Of a stretch of DNA of 64,000 bases, positions 34,686 through 44,397 are shown in pieces. The stretch lies in the NCBI RefSeq assembly GCF_023684385.1, contig NZ_JAGSOJ010000007.1, forward strand, positions 1 through 64,000, given 5' to 3'. Source of the DNA: Oceanirhabdus seepicola (GTDB lineage Bacteria; Bacillota; Clostridia; Clostridiales; Clostridiaceae). The notes under the pieces were generated by a model. It had not been told where the DNA came from and did not search any database. It saw nothing but the letters and a program-made list of their open reading frames with translations. Numbering within the stretch: position 1 is the first letter of the stretch; every line of letters begins with the position of its first letter. Position numbers and translations under genes: made by a program.

Positions 34686-34883
34686 ATGATTGAAATTACA
34701 GGGTTAAATAATAAAGAGTTTGTTTTAAATTATATACATATTGAAAAAATTGAGGAAGTGCCTGAAACGTTAATAACACTTACGAATGGAAAAAAATACT
34801 TGGTTTTAGAAACGACAGATGAAATTATTGCAAAATGCATTGCATATCAGAAAAAAGCAAGAGAGTTTGAGCATCTTAAATAG
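34686..34883 (+). CDS. flbD: Small flagellar protein FlbD
   Basis: 65 residues, beginning MIEITGLNNKEFVLNYIHIE and containing the family block ETLITLTNGKKYLVLETTDE. FlbD-type proteins of this size lie between flgE and motA in Firmicutes and spirochaetes. The function is not established (this is not the Caulobacter regulator of the same name). AGAAGGGG precedes the start, and motA follows after 23 bases. Confidence 0.88.
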   Translation: MIEITGLNNKEFVLNYIHIEKIEEVPETLITLTNGKKYLVLETTDEIIAKCIAYQKKAREFEHLK

Positions 34884-34906
34884 TGCTGTAATGGGAGGCA
34901 TAAATA

Positions 34907-35713
34907 ATGAAGAAACAAGATACAATGACCCTAGTGGGTATCATACTGGGATTTGGTATGATAGTTTTTGGAGTAGTCACAGGTGGAGGCGGAAGATTCG
35001 TAGATCCAGGTTCCTTAGCCATAACTATTGGAGGATCATTTGGAGCGATACTTATAAACTTTCCATTAGATCAAATAAAAAAAATAGGAAAAATCACTGC
35101 TGCTGGTTTTAAAGATAATGCATTTTCTAATATGGAACTTATTAAAAAATTTGAATCTTTATCCAAAAAGGCCAGGAGAGAAGGATTGCTATCTCTTGAA
35201 GATGAGTTAACTGAGATTGATGATGAATTCCTTAAAAAAGGTTTGCAGATGGTAGTAGACGGTATTGAACCTGAAGTAATCAGCGGAATACTTGAATTAG
35301 AAGTTGTTGAGATGGAAAAACGTCATGGAGCAAATTCAGGTGTTTTCAAAGCATGGGGAGCATATGCTCCAGGTTTTGGTATGATTGGTACTTTGATTGG
35401 ACTTGTTCAGATGATGGGTAATATCAGTGATGCCAACGCACTTGCTGTAGGTATGGCTAAAGCTCTTTTAACTACATTATATGGATCAATACTTGCAAAC
35501 TTGATTATGTTACCAATGGCGGCTAACCTGGATTTTAAATCCGCTATTGAAGTTAATATGAGAGAGATGATGATTGAGGGAATTCTTGCAATTCAATCAG
35601 GAGTTAATCCTAGAATTGTTGAAGAGAAGTTATCAGGATATTTATCTCCTGCTGAAAGATTAGTATATAAAAATACTCATTCGGATGAAGCTGAGGTGAC
35701 AGCAAATGTCTAA
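34907..35713 (+). CDS. motA: Flagellar motor stator protein MotA
   Basis: 268 residues with four membrane segments: TLVGIILGFGMIVFGVVTGG, LAITIGGSFGAILINF, GAYAPGFGMIGTLIGLVQMM and LTTLYGSILANLIMLPMA. The cytoplasmic loop carries EVISGILELEVVEMEKRHG, and the conserved PG of the third segment (APGFGMIGT) is present. MotA and MotB form the ion-driven stator that acts on FliG. It overlaps motB by 8 bases. Confidence 0.96.
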   Translation: MKKQDTMTLVGIILGFGMIVFGVVTGGGGRFVDPGSLAITIGGSFGAILINFPLDQIKKIGKITAAGFKDNAFSNMELIKKFESLSKKARREGLLSLEDELTEIDDEFLKKGLQMVVDGIEPEVISGILELEVVEMEKRHGANSGVFKAWGAYAPGFGMIGTLIGLVQMMGNISDANALAVGMAKALLTTLYGSILANLIMLPMAANLDFKSAIEVNMREMMIEGILAIQSGVNPRIVEEKLSGYLSPAERLVYKNTHSDEAEVTANV

Positions 35714-36452
35714 GAGAAAGGCTAAAAAGGATGATGGTATAGATCCAAATGCATGGTTGGCAACATATGGTGATATGGTAACATTACTTCTAACTTTCTT
35801 TGTTATGCTTTATTCAATGTCAAGTATTGATTCTATGAAATTTCAATCTATATCTTCTGCCCTTCAAACTGTAATGAAGGGACAGGGGGGGAAGTCAATA
35901 ATGGAATATAATATGAATAATGGAGACCTTCCTATAGCAGGTAAATTAGTTCCAAATAGTAGTAAAGAATCTAATAGAGAACAAATAGAGATGATAGATA
36001 ATATGAAAAAACTTATTAGTGAAAATGAACTTGAAGAAATCATCGATGTTAAAGAGGATTCAAGAGGATATATATTTGAATTAAAGGATAAAATCTTATT
36101 TGAATCTGGGAGAGCAAATTTAAAGCAAGAAAGTTTACCAGCACTTGATACCATAACAAAGTTTATTAAAGATCTTCCTAATGATATCATTATTGAAGGT
36201 CATACTGATAATGTTCCGATTAATAATTCAAAGTATAAAGATAACTGGGAACTGTCGGCTGCGAGAGCTTATACAGTAACAAATTATTTTACAGAGATTA
36301 AAGGATTAGATTCTACAAGGTTCTATCCTACATTTCTAGGAGATAATCATCCATTAGAAAATAATGATACACAAGAGAATAGATCAAAGAATAGAAGAGT
36401 TAACATTCTTATTAAGAAAAATGATGTAATTAATGAGGGGGGTGCTGAGTAA
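35706..36452 (+). CDS. motB: Flagellar motor stator protein MotB
   Basis: 248 residues. One N-terminal membrane helix follows DPNAWLATYGDMVTLLLTFF, and the Asp in TYGD is the ion-carrying residue. The C-terminal OmpA-like domain (IIEGHTDNVPINNSKYKDNW, LSAARAYTVTNYF, RSKNRRVNILI) binds peptidoglycan. MotB anchors the stator to the wall. The sequence around the Asp does not let me decide firmly between proton and sodium driving. It ends on the base at which fliL starts. Confidence 0.95.
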   Translation: MSKRKAKKDDGIDPNAWLATYGDMVTLLLTFFVMLYSMSSIDSMKFQSISSALQTVMKGQGGKSIMEYNMNNGDLPIAGKLVPNSSKESNREQIEMIDNMKKLISENELEEIIDVKEDSRGYIFELKDKILFESGRANLKQESLPALDTITKFIKDLPNDIIIEGHTDNVPINNSKYKDNWELSAARAYTVTNYFTEIKGLDSTRFYPTFLGDNHPLENNDTQENRSKNRRVNILIKKNDVINEGGAE

Positions 36453-36892
36453 TGGCAGATAAAGGCGGAAATAAAAAAAAGCTTATTATAATAATTCTTG
36501 TTGCGGTACTTTTATTAGGTGCAACTGCAGGTGGAGTATATTATGTGTTTTTAAGAAAAGGTGATGACACAAATGTTACAAAAGTCATGAATGAATCAAT
36601 GTTTCCAGTAGGTGAGTTTGTAGTCAATTTAGCTGATGAAAAAAGTAATAAATTCCTTAAAGTTAATATTGTATTAGGATATGAAGATAACGCTAAATAC
36701 CTTGAGGAATTAACAAAATATACAGTTAAGATAAGAGATTCAATTAATACAATTTTAAGATCTAAGAAAAGTGATGAACTTGATCCATTTGGTGTTGAGG
36801 AACTTAAAAGGGCAATAAAAATCAGAATAAATTCTATAACTGAAAAAGGTGAAGTAACTGATATTTATTTCGATAATATTGTAATTCAATAA
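36452..36892 (+). CDS. fliL: Flagellar basal body-associated protein FliL
   Basis: 146 residues with one N-terminal membrane helix (KLIIIILVAVLLLGATAGGV) and a short extracytoplasmic domain. EFVVNLADEKSNKFLKVNIV is the family hallmark, and the C-terminal RIKEVYFDNIVIQ-type ending appears as GEVTDIYFDNIVIQ. FliL rings the stator and raises motor torque. It lies between motB and fliO in the usual order. Confidence 0.93.
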   Translation: MADKGGNKKKLIIIILVAVLLLGATAGGVYYVFLRKGDDTNVTKVMNESMFPVGEFVVNLADEKSNKFLKVNIVLGYEDNAKYLEELTKYTVKIRDSINTILRSKKSDELDPFGVEELKRAIKIRINSITEKGEVTDIYFDNIVIQ

Positions 36893-36908
36893 TAAGTAGG
36901 GGTGAAGG

Positions 36909-37262
36909 ATGACAAACAGTGAATTTTTAGGAATGATAATCAAACTTATAATTTTCTTACCACTTATATTAGGTTCAATCTACTTAATTGGTAAGATATT
37001 TGGTAAAGGTGATATTGTAAAGGGAAATAAAATGAAGGTAATAGAACGACTACAATTGTCAAAAGATAATGCATTATTGATAGTTTTAGTGGAAGATAGA
37101 TATTACCTTATGGCATCATCTCAAGGTAAAATTGAAATACTAGAAGAACTGGATAAGAATACTTTTAGTAAGAATGACTCTTTGAATACTCATGTTAATA
37201 TAAATATGAAGGGTCTTAAAGAGATATTTAAGCTTAAAGGAGATAAAAATGAAAATAAATAA
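36909..37262 (+). CDS. fliO: Flagellar biosynthesis protein FliO (FliZ)
   Basis: 117 residues. One membrane helix near the N-terminus (IIKLIIFLPLILGSIYLIGK) is followed by a small cytoplasmic domain with KVIERLQLSKDNALLIVLVE and DRYYLMASSQGKIEIL, matching FliO/FliZ. FliO assists assembly of the FliP ring in the export gate. It overlaps fliP by 14 bases and comes just before it, which settles the call despite low family conservation. Confidence 0.85.
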   Translation: MTNSEFLGMIIKLIIFLPLILGSIYLIGKIFGKGDIVKGNKMKVIERLQLSKDNALLIVLVEDRYYLMASSQGKIEILEELDKNTFSKNDSLNTHVNINMKGLKEIFKLKGDKNENK

Positions 37263-38064
37263 GAAAATTATAAGATTTGTACTCATACTATTCTTGTTCT
37301 TAATTGTTTTAGGTAGTTTTAAAGCATTTGCTGAACCAGGCGATGGTAATACAATACCAATTCCTAAAATTAACGTGGATATCACAAGTCCCGATTCACC
37401 GCAAGAATATGTAGATAATATCAAACTTCTCATTTTACTGACAGTATTAACATTATTACCATCCATAGTAATAATGACGACTGGTTTTACGAGAATTATA
37501 ATAGTTCTTTCCTTATTAAAAAACGCCATGGGAGTTCAACAAGCTATTCCTAAGCAGGTTTTAATGGGACTAGCTCTATTTTTAACATTTTTCATAATGA
37601 GCCCAACATTTACGAAAGTAAATGATGAGGCTATTCAACCTTATCTTAAGAATGAGATATCACAAGAAGAAGCAATTAAGATAGGTGAGAAGCCAATTAA
37701 GAAGTTTATGCTAGATCAAACTTTAGTTAATGATTTAGAAATGTTTGTTGAATTAGGGCACTTTGAAGATACTGTTATTACAACTGTAGAAGATGGTATA
37801 ACAAAGGTGGATTATTCAGAGGTACCTATACAAGCGCTAATACCGGCTTTCATGATAAGCGAACTTAAAACTGCATTTCAGATTGGATTTTTATTATTTA
37901 TTCCATTTTTAATAATAGACATTGTTACTGGAAGTGTACTTATGTCTATGGGAATGATGATGGTTCCGCCTGTAATGGTATCATTACCATTTAAGATCTT
38001 ACTTTTTGTGTTGGTTGATGGATGGCATTTATTAGTAAAATCCCTAATATTAAGTTTTAGTTGA
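37249..38064 (+). CDS. fliP: Flagellar export gate protein FliP
   Basis: 271 residues with a cleavable-looking signal peptide (IIRFVLILFLFLIVLGSFKA, then FAEPGDG). The family blocks are LTVLTLLPSIVIMTTGFTRI, VLSLLKNAMGVQQAIPKQVL, MGLALFLTFFIMSPTF and the C-terminal MISELKTAFQIGFLLFIPF, IDIVTGSVLMSMGMMMVPPV. FliP forms the core pore of the type III export gate with FliQ and FliR. The gene order fliO-fliP-fliQ-fliR is conserved. Confidence 0.96.
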   Translation: MKINKKIIRFVLILFLFLIVLGSFKAFAEPGDGNTIPIPKINVDITSPDSPQEYVDNIKLLILLTVLTLLPSIVIMTTGFTRIIIVLSLLKNAMGVQQAIPKQVLMGLALFLTFFIMSPTFTKVNDEAIQPYLKNEISQEEAIKIGEKPIKKFMLDQTLVNDLEMFVELGHFEDTVITTVEDGITKVDYSEVPIQALIPAFMISELKTAFQIGFLLFIPFLIIDIVTGSVLMSMGMMMVPPVMVSLPFKILLFVLVDGWHLLVKSLILSFS

Positions 38065-38074
38065 GGTGATAAAG

Positions 38075-38341
38075 ATGACAGATACAATGGTTTTATCAAT
38101 ATTGAAGGATGCATTAACAACCGCTCTATTAATAGCATCACCTATACTAATTACTGCAACTGTTGTAGGTTTAATAATTGCAATACTACAGGCTACAACA
38201 CAAATACAAGAACAAACATTAACATTTGTACCCAAATTACTTATTACATCACTAGTTGGACTGATTGCTGGATCATGGATTATAAGAACAATATTAGCTT
38301 TTACAACAAAAATTTTCGATATAATAGCTAATATAACATAA
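38075..38341 (+). CDS. fliQ: Flagellar export gate protein FliQ
   Basis: 88 residues from ATG 38075 with GAGGTGAT upstream. It has two membrane hairpin segments: ALLIASPILITATVVGLIIA and the helix after FVPKLLITSLVGLIAGSWII. ILQATTQIQEQTLTFVPK is the family signature. FliQ wraps the FliP-FliR core of the export gate. Its stop overlaps the start of the next gene by one base. Confidence 0.96.
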   Translation: MTDTMVLSILKDALTTALLIASPILITATVVGLIIAILQATTQIQEQTLTFVPKLLITSLVGLIAGSWIIRTILAFTTKIFDIIANIT

Positions 38342-40173
38342 TGACGATATCTTTAACATTTGTTATAAAGTTCTTATTAGTATTCAGCAGATTAGCAGCT
38401 TTTACTTTTTCAGTTCCAATTTTTTTCCCAAAAGGAACATCTAATATTGCAAAAGCATCATTTTCAATTATACTATCCTATATGTTAATGTCTTTAGTTC
38501 AATTTGATACTGTTGTTTCTTTTGAACTTACATCTTTGATTTTTATGGTGATGATGGAAGTTGTTACGGGATTAACTTTAGGGTTTATAACATCATTAGG
38601 ATTTCATGTTATAAGAATGGCAGGACAACTTTTCGATTTCTTTATTGGATTTTCTATGAGTCAGATGTTTGACCCTTCATTAGGTGATACTTCATCAATA
38701 TTTGGTAGATTTATGTATTGGTTTACTCTAATAATATTTGTTGTACTTAACGGTCATAAATTCATTATTGAAGCACTGTTATCCAGTTTTTCCACTGCAA
38801 AACTCGGTGAACTAGCAATAACTTCAGATGTAATATTATATATCTTTGATGTAATATTTAAATTTTTTGAAATTGGAATAAAAATTTCTCTTCCAATTGC
38901 ATTAGTTATTTTAATCACTAATATTGTTTTGGGTCTAGTTGCAAGATCCGTACCACAATTAAATGTTATGATCATTGGAATGCCTATTAAAATATTAGTT
39001 GGAGTTTTAAGTATTATTATATTATTACCAGTTACTATTAATAGTATCGTTGATATTTTTGATAACCTTACTGTTATTTTTGATAATTTATTTGGATTTG
39101 CACCATTATTAATCGTATTTGCTGATTCAGGTGGAGAGAAAACAGAAGATGCAACACCTAAGAAGAAACGTGATGCTAGAAAAAAAGGGCAAGTAGCTAG
39201 AAGTAAAGAACTAAGTATGGCGTTGACTTTAGGTGTAGCAACAGCAGTAATTATTTTATTAGGATCAACTATTTTTGAAAACTTAGCGGTAATTATGAAT
39301 ACAGTCTTTAGTGATTTATTGAACACACAAATTACGCAAAGTAATATATTGGAAATATTTAAATTCGCATTATTTAAAGGACTTTTGATTATTATGATGT
39401 TTGTTTGTCCTATAATGGTTATAGGTGTCCTTGTAAACTATATGCAGGTAGGATTTCTTTTAACAGGAGAGCCACTTAAGCCGGATTTAAAAAAATTGAA
39501 TCCAATCAGTGGATTTAAAAAACTCTTTTCTTTAAGATCACTTGTTACACTGGTTAAGGATTTACTTATTATTTCTATTGTAGGATTCGTAGGTTATAAA
39601 TTTATGATGTCTGCTTACCCTGATTTAATAAAGATAAATCAGATATCTTTAAATCAGATTCCGCTCATAATGAAGAACTTGTTGCAGGATATATTCATAA
39701 AAATAACTCTTGTGATGATGGCTATATCTATTATGGATTATATCTATCAAAGATATCAACATAAAAAAGATCTGAAGATGTCTAAACAGGAGATTAAAGA
39801 GGAATTCAAACAAATGGAGGGGGATCCTCAGATCAAAGGTAAGATTAAACAGAAGCAAAGAGAAATGGCTACAAAACGAATGATGCAGGCTGTACCGGAT
39901 GCTTCAGTTGTTATAACTAACCCAACACATATTGCAGTTGCTTTGAAATATGTGGATGGAGTTGATGAAGCACCAATAGTACTCGCTAAGGGTAAAGATT
40001 TTGTAGCAATACAAATCAAAGATAGAGCAAAAGAAAATGAAATACCTATCATTGAGAATAAACCTCTTGCTAGAATGATTTATAGTGAGGTTGAGATAGA
40101 TGAGGAAGTGCCTGAGAATATGTATCAGGCAATAGCAGAAATACTAGCGATAGTATATAAACTTAAGAAATAA
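38341..40173 (+). CDS. Fused export gate protein FliR-FlhB
   Basis: 610 residues, a single frame joining FliR (residues ~1-258) to FlhB (~262-610). The FliR part has LLVFSRLAAFTFSVPIFFPK and GFHVIRMAGQLFDFFIGFSM. The junction is at SGGEKTEDATPKKKRDARKK, the usual FlhB start. FlhB's autocleavage motif NPTH is at residues 527-530 (VVITNPTHIAVALKYVDG). After cleavage the C-terminal fragment switches export specificity under FliK control. This fusion is known in several clostridia, and no stop or frameshift separates the halves here. It makes the FliR:FlhB ratio fixed at 1:1. Confidence 0.95.
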   Translation: MTISLTFVIKFLLVFSRLAAFTFSVPIFFPKGTSNIAKASFSIILSYMLMSLVQFDTVVSFELTSLIFMVMMEVVTGLTLGFITSLGFHVIRMAGQLFDFFIGFSMSQMFDPSLGDTSSIFGRFMYWFTLIIFVVLNGHKFIIEALLSSFSTAKLGELAITSDVILYIFDVIFKFFEIGIKISLPIALVILITNIVLGLVARSVPQLNVMIIGMPIKILVGVLSIIILLPVTINSIVDIFDNLTVIFDNLFGFAPLLIVFADSGGEKTEDATPKKKRDARKKGQVARSKELSMALTLGVATAVIILLGSTIFENLAVIMNTVFSDLLNTQITQSNILEIFKFALFKGLLIIMMFVCPIMVIGVLVNYMQVGFLLTGEPLKPDLKKLNPISGFKKLFSLRSLVTLVKDLLIISIVGFVGYKFMMSAYPDLIKINQISLNQIPLIMKNLLQDIFIKITLVMMAISIMDYIYQRYQHKKDLKMSKQEIKEEFKQMEGDPQIKGKIKQKQREMATKRMMQAVPDASVVITNPTHIAVALKYVDGVDEAPIVLAKGKDFVAIQIKDRAKENEIPIIENKPLARMIYSEVEIDEEVPENMYQAIAEILAIVYKLKK

Positions 40174-40190
40174 TGTAAAGGGTGTTTTGG

Positions 40191-42248
40191 ATGGAACAAG
40201 GAAATAAGTTTTCTATAAAAAGAAATATTGACATGATAATTCCTTTTGGAGTAATTGGTATTGTATTGATGATGATTGTTCCACTACCAAAAGGGTTGCT
40301 AGATATATTATTAGCTGTTAATATCACAATATCAGTAGTTATTATACTATTAACCATGTTTACTACAGATGTGTTACAATTTTCTGTATTTCCAACCTTG
40401 CTTTTAATAACAACATTGTTTAGGTTGGGGCTAAATATATCATCAACTAGGATGATTTTATTATATGCAGATGCAGGTAAGATCATTGAAACTTTTGCTA
40501 CCTTCGTTGCAGGAAATAATATTGTTGTTGGAATCATAATATTTCTGATATTAGTATTGGTAAATTTTATTGTAATAACAAATGGTGCTGGACGTGTTTC
40601 TGAGGTGGCAGCAAGATTTACTCTTGATGCTATGCCTGGAAAACAAATGAGTATAGATGCGGATCTTAATGCTGGAATGATTGATGAAATGGAAGCTAAA
40701 CGTAGGAGAAATAATCTTCAACTTGAAGCAGACTTCTATGGAGCAATGGATGGTGCATCTAAGTTCGTTAAAGGTGATGCAATAGCAGGTATTGTTATAA
40801 CTATCATAAATATCATTGCAGGTATTGCAATTGGGGCAATGGGTGGTATGGCGATTGGTGAGGCCGCTAGCAAGTATATAAACTTGACTATAGGTGATGG
40901 TCTTGTAAGTCAAATTCCTTCAATATTAATATCTACAGCTACAGGTATTATTACAACTAGATCAGGTAGTGAAAACTTGGGAAGTTCTATATCAGGGCAG
41001 TTAACTGCTTTTCCAAAAGTAATGTTTTTAGCTACTTCAGTATTAGTGCTTTTATTCTTTATACCTGGAATGCCAAAACCTATTTTTGCTATCTTGGCTG
41101 TGGGAACTGGGACTAGTGCATTTATGATGTATAAAGAGGAAAAAGAACAAGTTCTTAAGAATATTGAAGAAGAAGAAACTGAAATTCAAGAGATTGAAAG
41201 TAGAGAACCTGAAAATGTTGTTAAACTTATTCAAGTTGAACCTCTTGAAATAGAAATAGGATATGGACTAATCCCTTTGGCAGATGAAGGAGTGGGTGGA
41301 GATCTACTTCAAAGAGTTACTTCTGTGCGTAGGCAATGTGCAATTGAGCTGGGGATAATAGTTCAGCCTATAAGAATAATGGATAACTTACAGTTAAATA
41401 ATAATGAGTATAGATTCAAGTTAAGAGGTACAGACATAGTTAAAGGTGAACTTATGCCAAATATGTTCTTATGTATGAATCCAACTGATGAAAATTTCGA
41501 TATTCCTGGAATAAAAACTATTGAACCTACATTTGGTATACCAGCTGTATGGATAAATAGTGATGAAAGGGAAGATTCAGAAATTAAAGGATTTACTGTT
41601 GTTGATCCAACTACTGTTTTAGTTACTCACTTGACAGAGACAATAAAGAGTCATGCTTATGAACTTTTAGGAAGACAAGAAACAAAATCAATCATTGATA
41701 ACGTAAAAGAAAAATATGATACAGTGGTAGATGAATTAATTCCTGATCTAATGACTATTGGAGAAGTTCAAAAAGTGCTTCAGAATCTACTTAAGGAAAA
41801 AGTATCAATTAAAGATACGGTAACAATTTTTGAAACATTAGCTGATTACTCAAGAACAACAAAAGACATTGAGATGTTAACTGAATATGCTCGTTTTTCT
41901 TTAGCAAGGAATATATGTAACAATCTTAAAACGGAAGAGGGCTTTGTGAGAGTTGTAACACTTTCAAATAAGATTGAAAACCTAATTGGTAGCAATATAC
42001 AGAAGACAATTCAAGGTAGTTTCCCGGCTCTAAGCCCAGACGACACTCAGAGCGTATTCATGAGTATTAATAATATGCTTGATAATATATACTTCTATGA
42101 ATATCAACCAGTGATTTTGGTTTCTCCAAATATAAGGTCTGCTTTTAGAAAGCTAACAGAGGTAACGTTCCCTCATATAGCAGTGCTTTCATTTAATGAG
42201 ATACCTAACGACGTTGAAATAAGGAATGAAGGAGTAATTGACGTATAA
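40191..42248 (+). CDS. flhA: Flagellar export gate protein FlhA
   Basis: 685 residues from ATG 40191 (AAAGGG 9 bases upstream; GTG 40182 adjoins that site). The N-terminal half has about eight membrane segments, with LLITTLFRLGLNISSTRMIL and the FHIPEP-region equivalent RFTLDAMPGKQMSIDADLNA, typical of FlhA. The C-terminal cytoplasmic domain (~350-685) forms the docking ring for chaperone-substrate complexes. It lies before flhF as usual. Length matches the family. Confidence 0.96.
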   Translation: MEQGNKFSIKRNIDMIIPFGVIGIVLMMIVPLPKGLLDILLAVNITISVVIILLTMFTTDVLQFSVFPTLLLITTLFRLGLNISSTRMILLYADAGKIIETFATFVAGNNIVVGIIIFLILVLVNFIVITNGAGRVSEVAARFTLDAMPGKQMSIDADLNAGMIDEMEAKRRRNNLQLEADFYGAMDGASKFVKGDAIAGIVITIINIIAGIAIGAMGGMAIGEAASKYINLTIGDGLVSQIPSILISTATGIITTRSGSENLGSSISGQLTAFPKVMFLATSVLVLLFFIPGMPKPIFAILAVGTGTSAFMMYKEEKEQVLKNIEEEETEIQEIESREPENVVKLIQVEPLEIEIGYGLIPLADEGVGGDLLQRVTSVRRQCAIELGIIVQPIRIMDNLQLNNNEYRFKLRGTDIVKGELMPNMFLCMNPTDENFDIPGIKTIEPTFGIPAVWINSDEREDSEIKGFTVVDPTTVLVTHLTETIKSHAYELLGRQETKSIIDNVKEKYDTVVDELIPDLMTIGEVQKVLQNLLKEKVSIKDTVTIFETLADYSRTTKDIEMLTEYARFSLARNICNNLKTEEGFVRVVTLSNKIENLIGSNIQKTIQGSFPALSPDDTQSVFMSINNMLDNIYFYEYQPVILVSPNIRSAFRKLTEVTFPHIAVLSFNEIPNDVEIRNEGVIDV

Positions 42249-43516
42249 TGAAAGTTAAGAGATATATTGTTGATAATATGAATGAAGCCATGTCTCAGAT
42301 TAGAATTGATCTTGGAAAAGATGCAGTGATATTATCACAGCGAAAGGTAAGACCAAAAGGATTTTTAGGTTTTTTCTCTCCCAAGCAATTAGAAGTTACA
42401 GCGGCCATAGATAATTCTAAAGAGAGAATTAAATTAGATAACTCAAATTATAATACCTATCCAAATAATTTTAGGGAAGAAGATAGGAATTTTAATGAGA
42501 GTTTTAAGGCAATAACACAGGCTCTAGAGAAACATACTAATGAGAAGGTGAATAAGCCTGAAAGTGCGAATTTAACAGAACAATTTAAAGTTAATAATCC
42601 TGGAAATTTGAATATAACTGAGCAATATAGAGAAAAAATAAAATTAAAGCTTGAAAATAAACCTTCTCAAGGGGCAGCATCAAATCAAGATGAGAGTATT
42701 ATTAAAGAATTAGGTGAGTTAAAGAAAATGATTTCAAATATTAATGGAACTTCAGTAGAAGAACCAACAATAAATATTTTGGATGATTTTTTAGAAGAGA
42801 TAGATATTTTTCGTGAATATAGAGATGATATTAAAGGAAAAGTTTCAGTTGAGAATGAAGAAGAACTTAAAAGTAAAGTCAAGATTTTCCTAGAAGAGGA
42901 ATTAGCATATTGCGACTTCCCTACAAAAGGGAGAATAGTGCTAGCAGGACCTACAGGAGTAGGTAAAACAACAACTATTGCGAAGTTGGCGGGGAAATTA
43001 TCTCTTCAGGGGAACAAAAAAGTTGGTTTAATTACTATTGATACCTATAGAATCGGAGCTGTTGAACAACTTAAAACTTATGCTGAAATTATGAATATTC
43101 CAATAAAAGTAGTTTTTAATACTAAAGAAATGGATATTGCTCTTAAAGAATTGGATTACTGTGACATTGTGCTAGTTGATACAACTGGTAGAAGCAGTAA
43201 AAACTCTATGCAAGTCTCTGAATTGAGATCTTATATTGATAGAGTTGAAACAGAAAACATATTTTTAGTAATAAGCGCAACTACAAAAAATAAAGATTTA
43301 AGAACTATTATAAATGGTTTTGAGAAGTTGAACTATAATGGAATTATTCTTACTAAGTTAGATGAAACTAGCACTTACGGATTAGCTTATAATGCATATA
43401 AAATGTCTAATAAACCTTTGAGTTTAGTTACAATTGGTCAGAATGTGCCTGATGACATCAAAGATGCTAACAGTAGTTATATCGCTAATTTAATTGTTGG
43501 AGAGGAGACAGTATAA
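42248..43516 (+). CDS. flhF: SRP-type GTPase FlhF
   Basis: 422 residues. The N-terminal ~150 residues are basic and variable (MKVKRYIVDNMNEAMSQIRI, DLGKDAVILSQRKVRPKGF). The GTPase domain has IVLAGPTGVGKTTTIAKLAG, ITIDTYRIGAVEQLKTYAEI, LVDTTGRSSKNS and LTKLDETSTYG. FlhF sets the position and number of flagella with its regulator FlhG, encoded next with a one-base overlap. Family and order are secure. Confidence 0.95.
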   Translation: MKVKRYIVDNMNEAMSQIRIDLGKDAVILSQRKVRPKGFLGFFSPKQLEVTAAIDNSKERIKLDNSNYNTYPNNFREEDRNFNESFKAITQALEKHTNEKVNKPESANLTEQFKVNNPGNLNITEQYREKIKLKLENKPSQGAASNQDESIIKELGELKKMISNINGTSVEEPTINILDDFLEEIDIFREYRDDIKGKVSVENEEELKSKVKIFLEEELAYCDFPTKGRIVLAGPTGVGKTTTIAKLAGKLSLQGNKKVGLITIDTYRIGAVEQLKTYAEIMNIPIKVVFNTKEMDIALKELDYCDIVLVDTTGRSSKNSMQVSELRSYIDRVETENIFLVISATTKNKDLRTIINGFEKLNYNGIILTKLDETSTYGLAYNAYKMSNKPLSLVTIGQNVPDDIKDANSSYIANLIVGEETV

Positions 43517-44385
43517 TGGATCAGGCTTCGAAGTTAAGAGAATTATTTAACGGGAAAAACCCTGTTGGAGATTCTGGAATTGAAAAGTCATCTCGAATAA
43601 TTACCATAACTTCAGGAAAAGGAGGAGTTGGTAAAAGTAATTTTGTTGTAAATATAGGATTGACTCTTCAAAAAATGGGGAAAAAAGTACTGATATTTGA
43701 TGCAGATATAGGTATGGGTAATGATGATGTGTTAATGGGTATTATTTCTAAACGTAGTATTTACGATATTATTAAAAAAGATTTTGATATTGAGGATGTT
43801 CTAGTTGATGGACCAATGGGATTAAAATTGCTGCCTGGTGGTTCTGGATTAATGAATATTGATGATTTAAATCAGATTGAAAGAGATCGTTTCTTGAGTA
43901 AATTAGGAAGTTTAAGTGGTTATGATTATATTTTTATCGATACTGGGGCAGGAATTAGTAGAAGTGTTCTTTCCTTCATTGCATGTTCTGAAGAATTGAT
44001 TGTTGTTACTACTCCGGAGCCAACATCACTTACAGATGCTTATAGTTTATTAAAAGCAGTTAATCATTATAAGATAAAAGATAAAGCTAATCTTGTGATA
44101 AATAGAGTTTTCTCAGAGGGAGAAGGAACTAAAACATTCAAAAAAATTGAAAAAGTAGTTAGTTCATTTCTTAGTATTAAACTTCAAACCTTAGGATGTA
44201 TTTCAGATGATAAGGAACTTGTGAAATCTGTACGAATGCAGAAACCTCTTGTATTAAGGTCAATTCAGAGTGAAGCTATTGACGATTTTAAGGAAATAGC
44301 ACTCAAGTTAGAGGGCAGTGGCATGGTAAAAGAGAAGAACGATATGAAAGGGTTTTTTAAAAAAGTATTCAATTTATTTTCTTAA
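43516..44385 (+). CDS. flhG: MinD-like ATPase FlhG (YlxH/FleN)
   Basis: 289 residues. The deviant Walker A is TSGKGGVGKSNFVVNIGLTL; FDADIGMGNDDVLMGI and the later DYIFIDTGAGISRSVLSFI are the other ParA/MinD signatures. The short N-terminal region before it (MDQASKLRELFN) resembles the DQAxxLR activator helix that stimulates FlhF GTPase in FlhG. It controls flagellar number and C-ring assembly. The C-terminal FFKKVFNLFS could serve as a weak membrane-targeting helix. Confidence 0.94.
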   Translation: MDQASKLRELFNGKNPVGDSGIEKSSRIITITSGKGGVGKSNFVVNIGLTLQKMGKKVLIFDADIGMGNDDVLMGIISKRSIYDIIKKDFDIEDVLVDGPMGLKLLPGGSGLMNIDDLNQIERDRFLSKLGSLSGYDYIFIDTGAGISRSVLSFIACSEELIVVTTPEPTSLTDAYSLLKAVNHYKIKDKANLVINRVFSEGEGTKTFKKIEKVVSSFLSIKLQTLGCISDDKELVKSVRMQKPLVLRSIQSEAIDDFKEIALKLEGSGMVKEKNDMKGFFKKVFNLFS

Positions 44386-44397
44386 GAGGTGATTTTA

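Noticed and set aside
34819..35112. A 97-residue + strand frame across the flbD-motA junction
   Set aside because: It overlaps flbD and motA in another frame, and its composition (Trp, Arg and His-rich) is that of a shadow.
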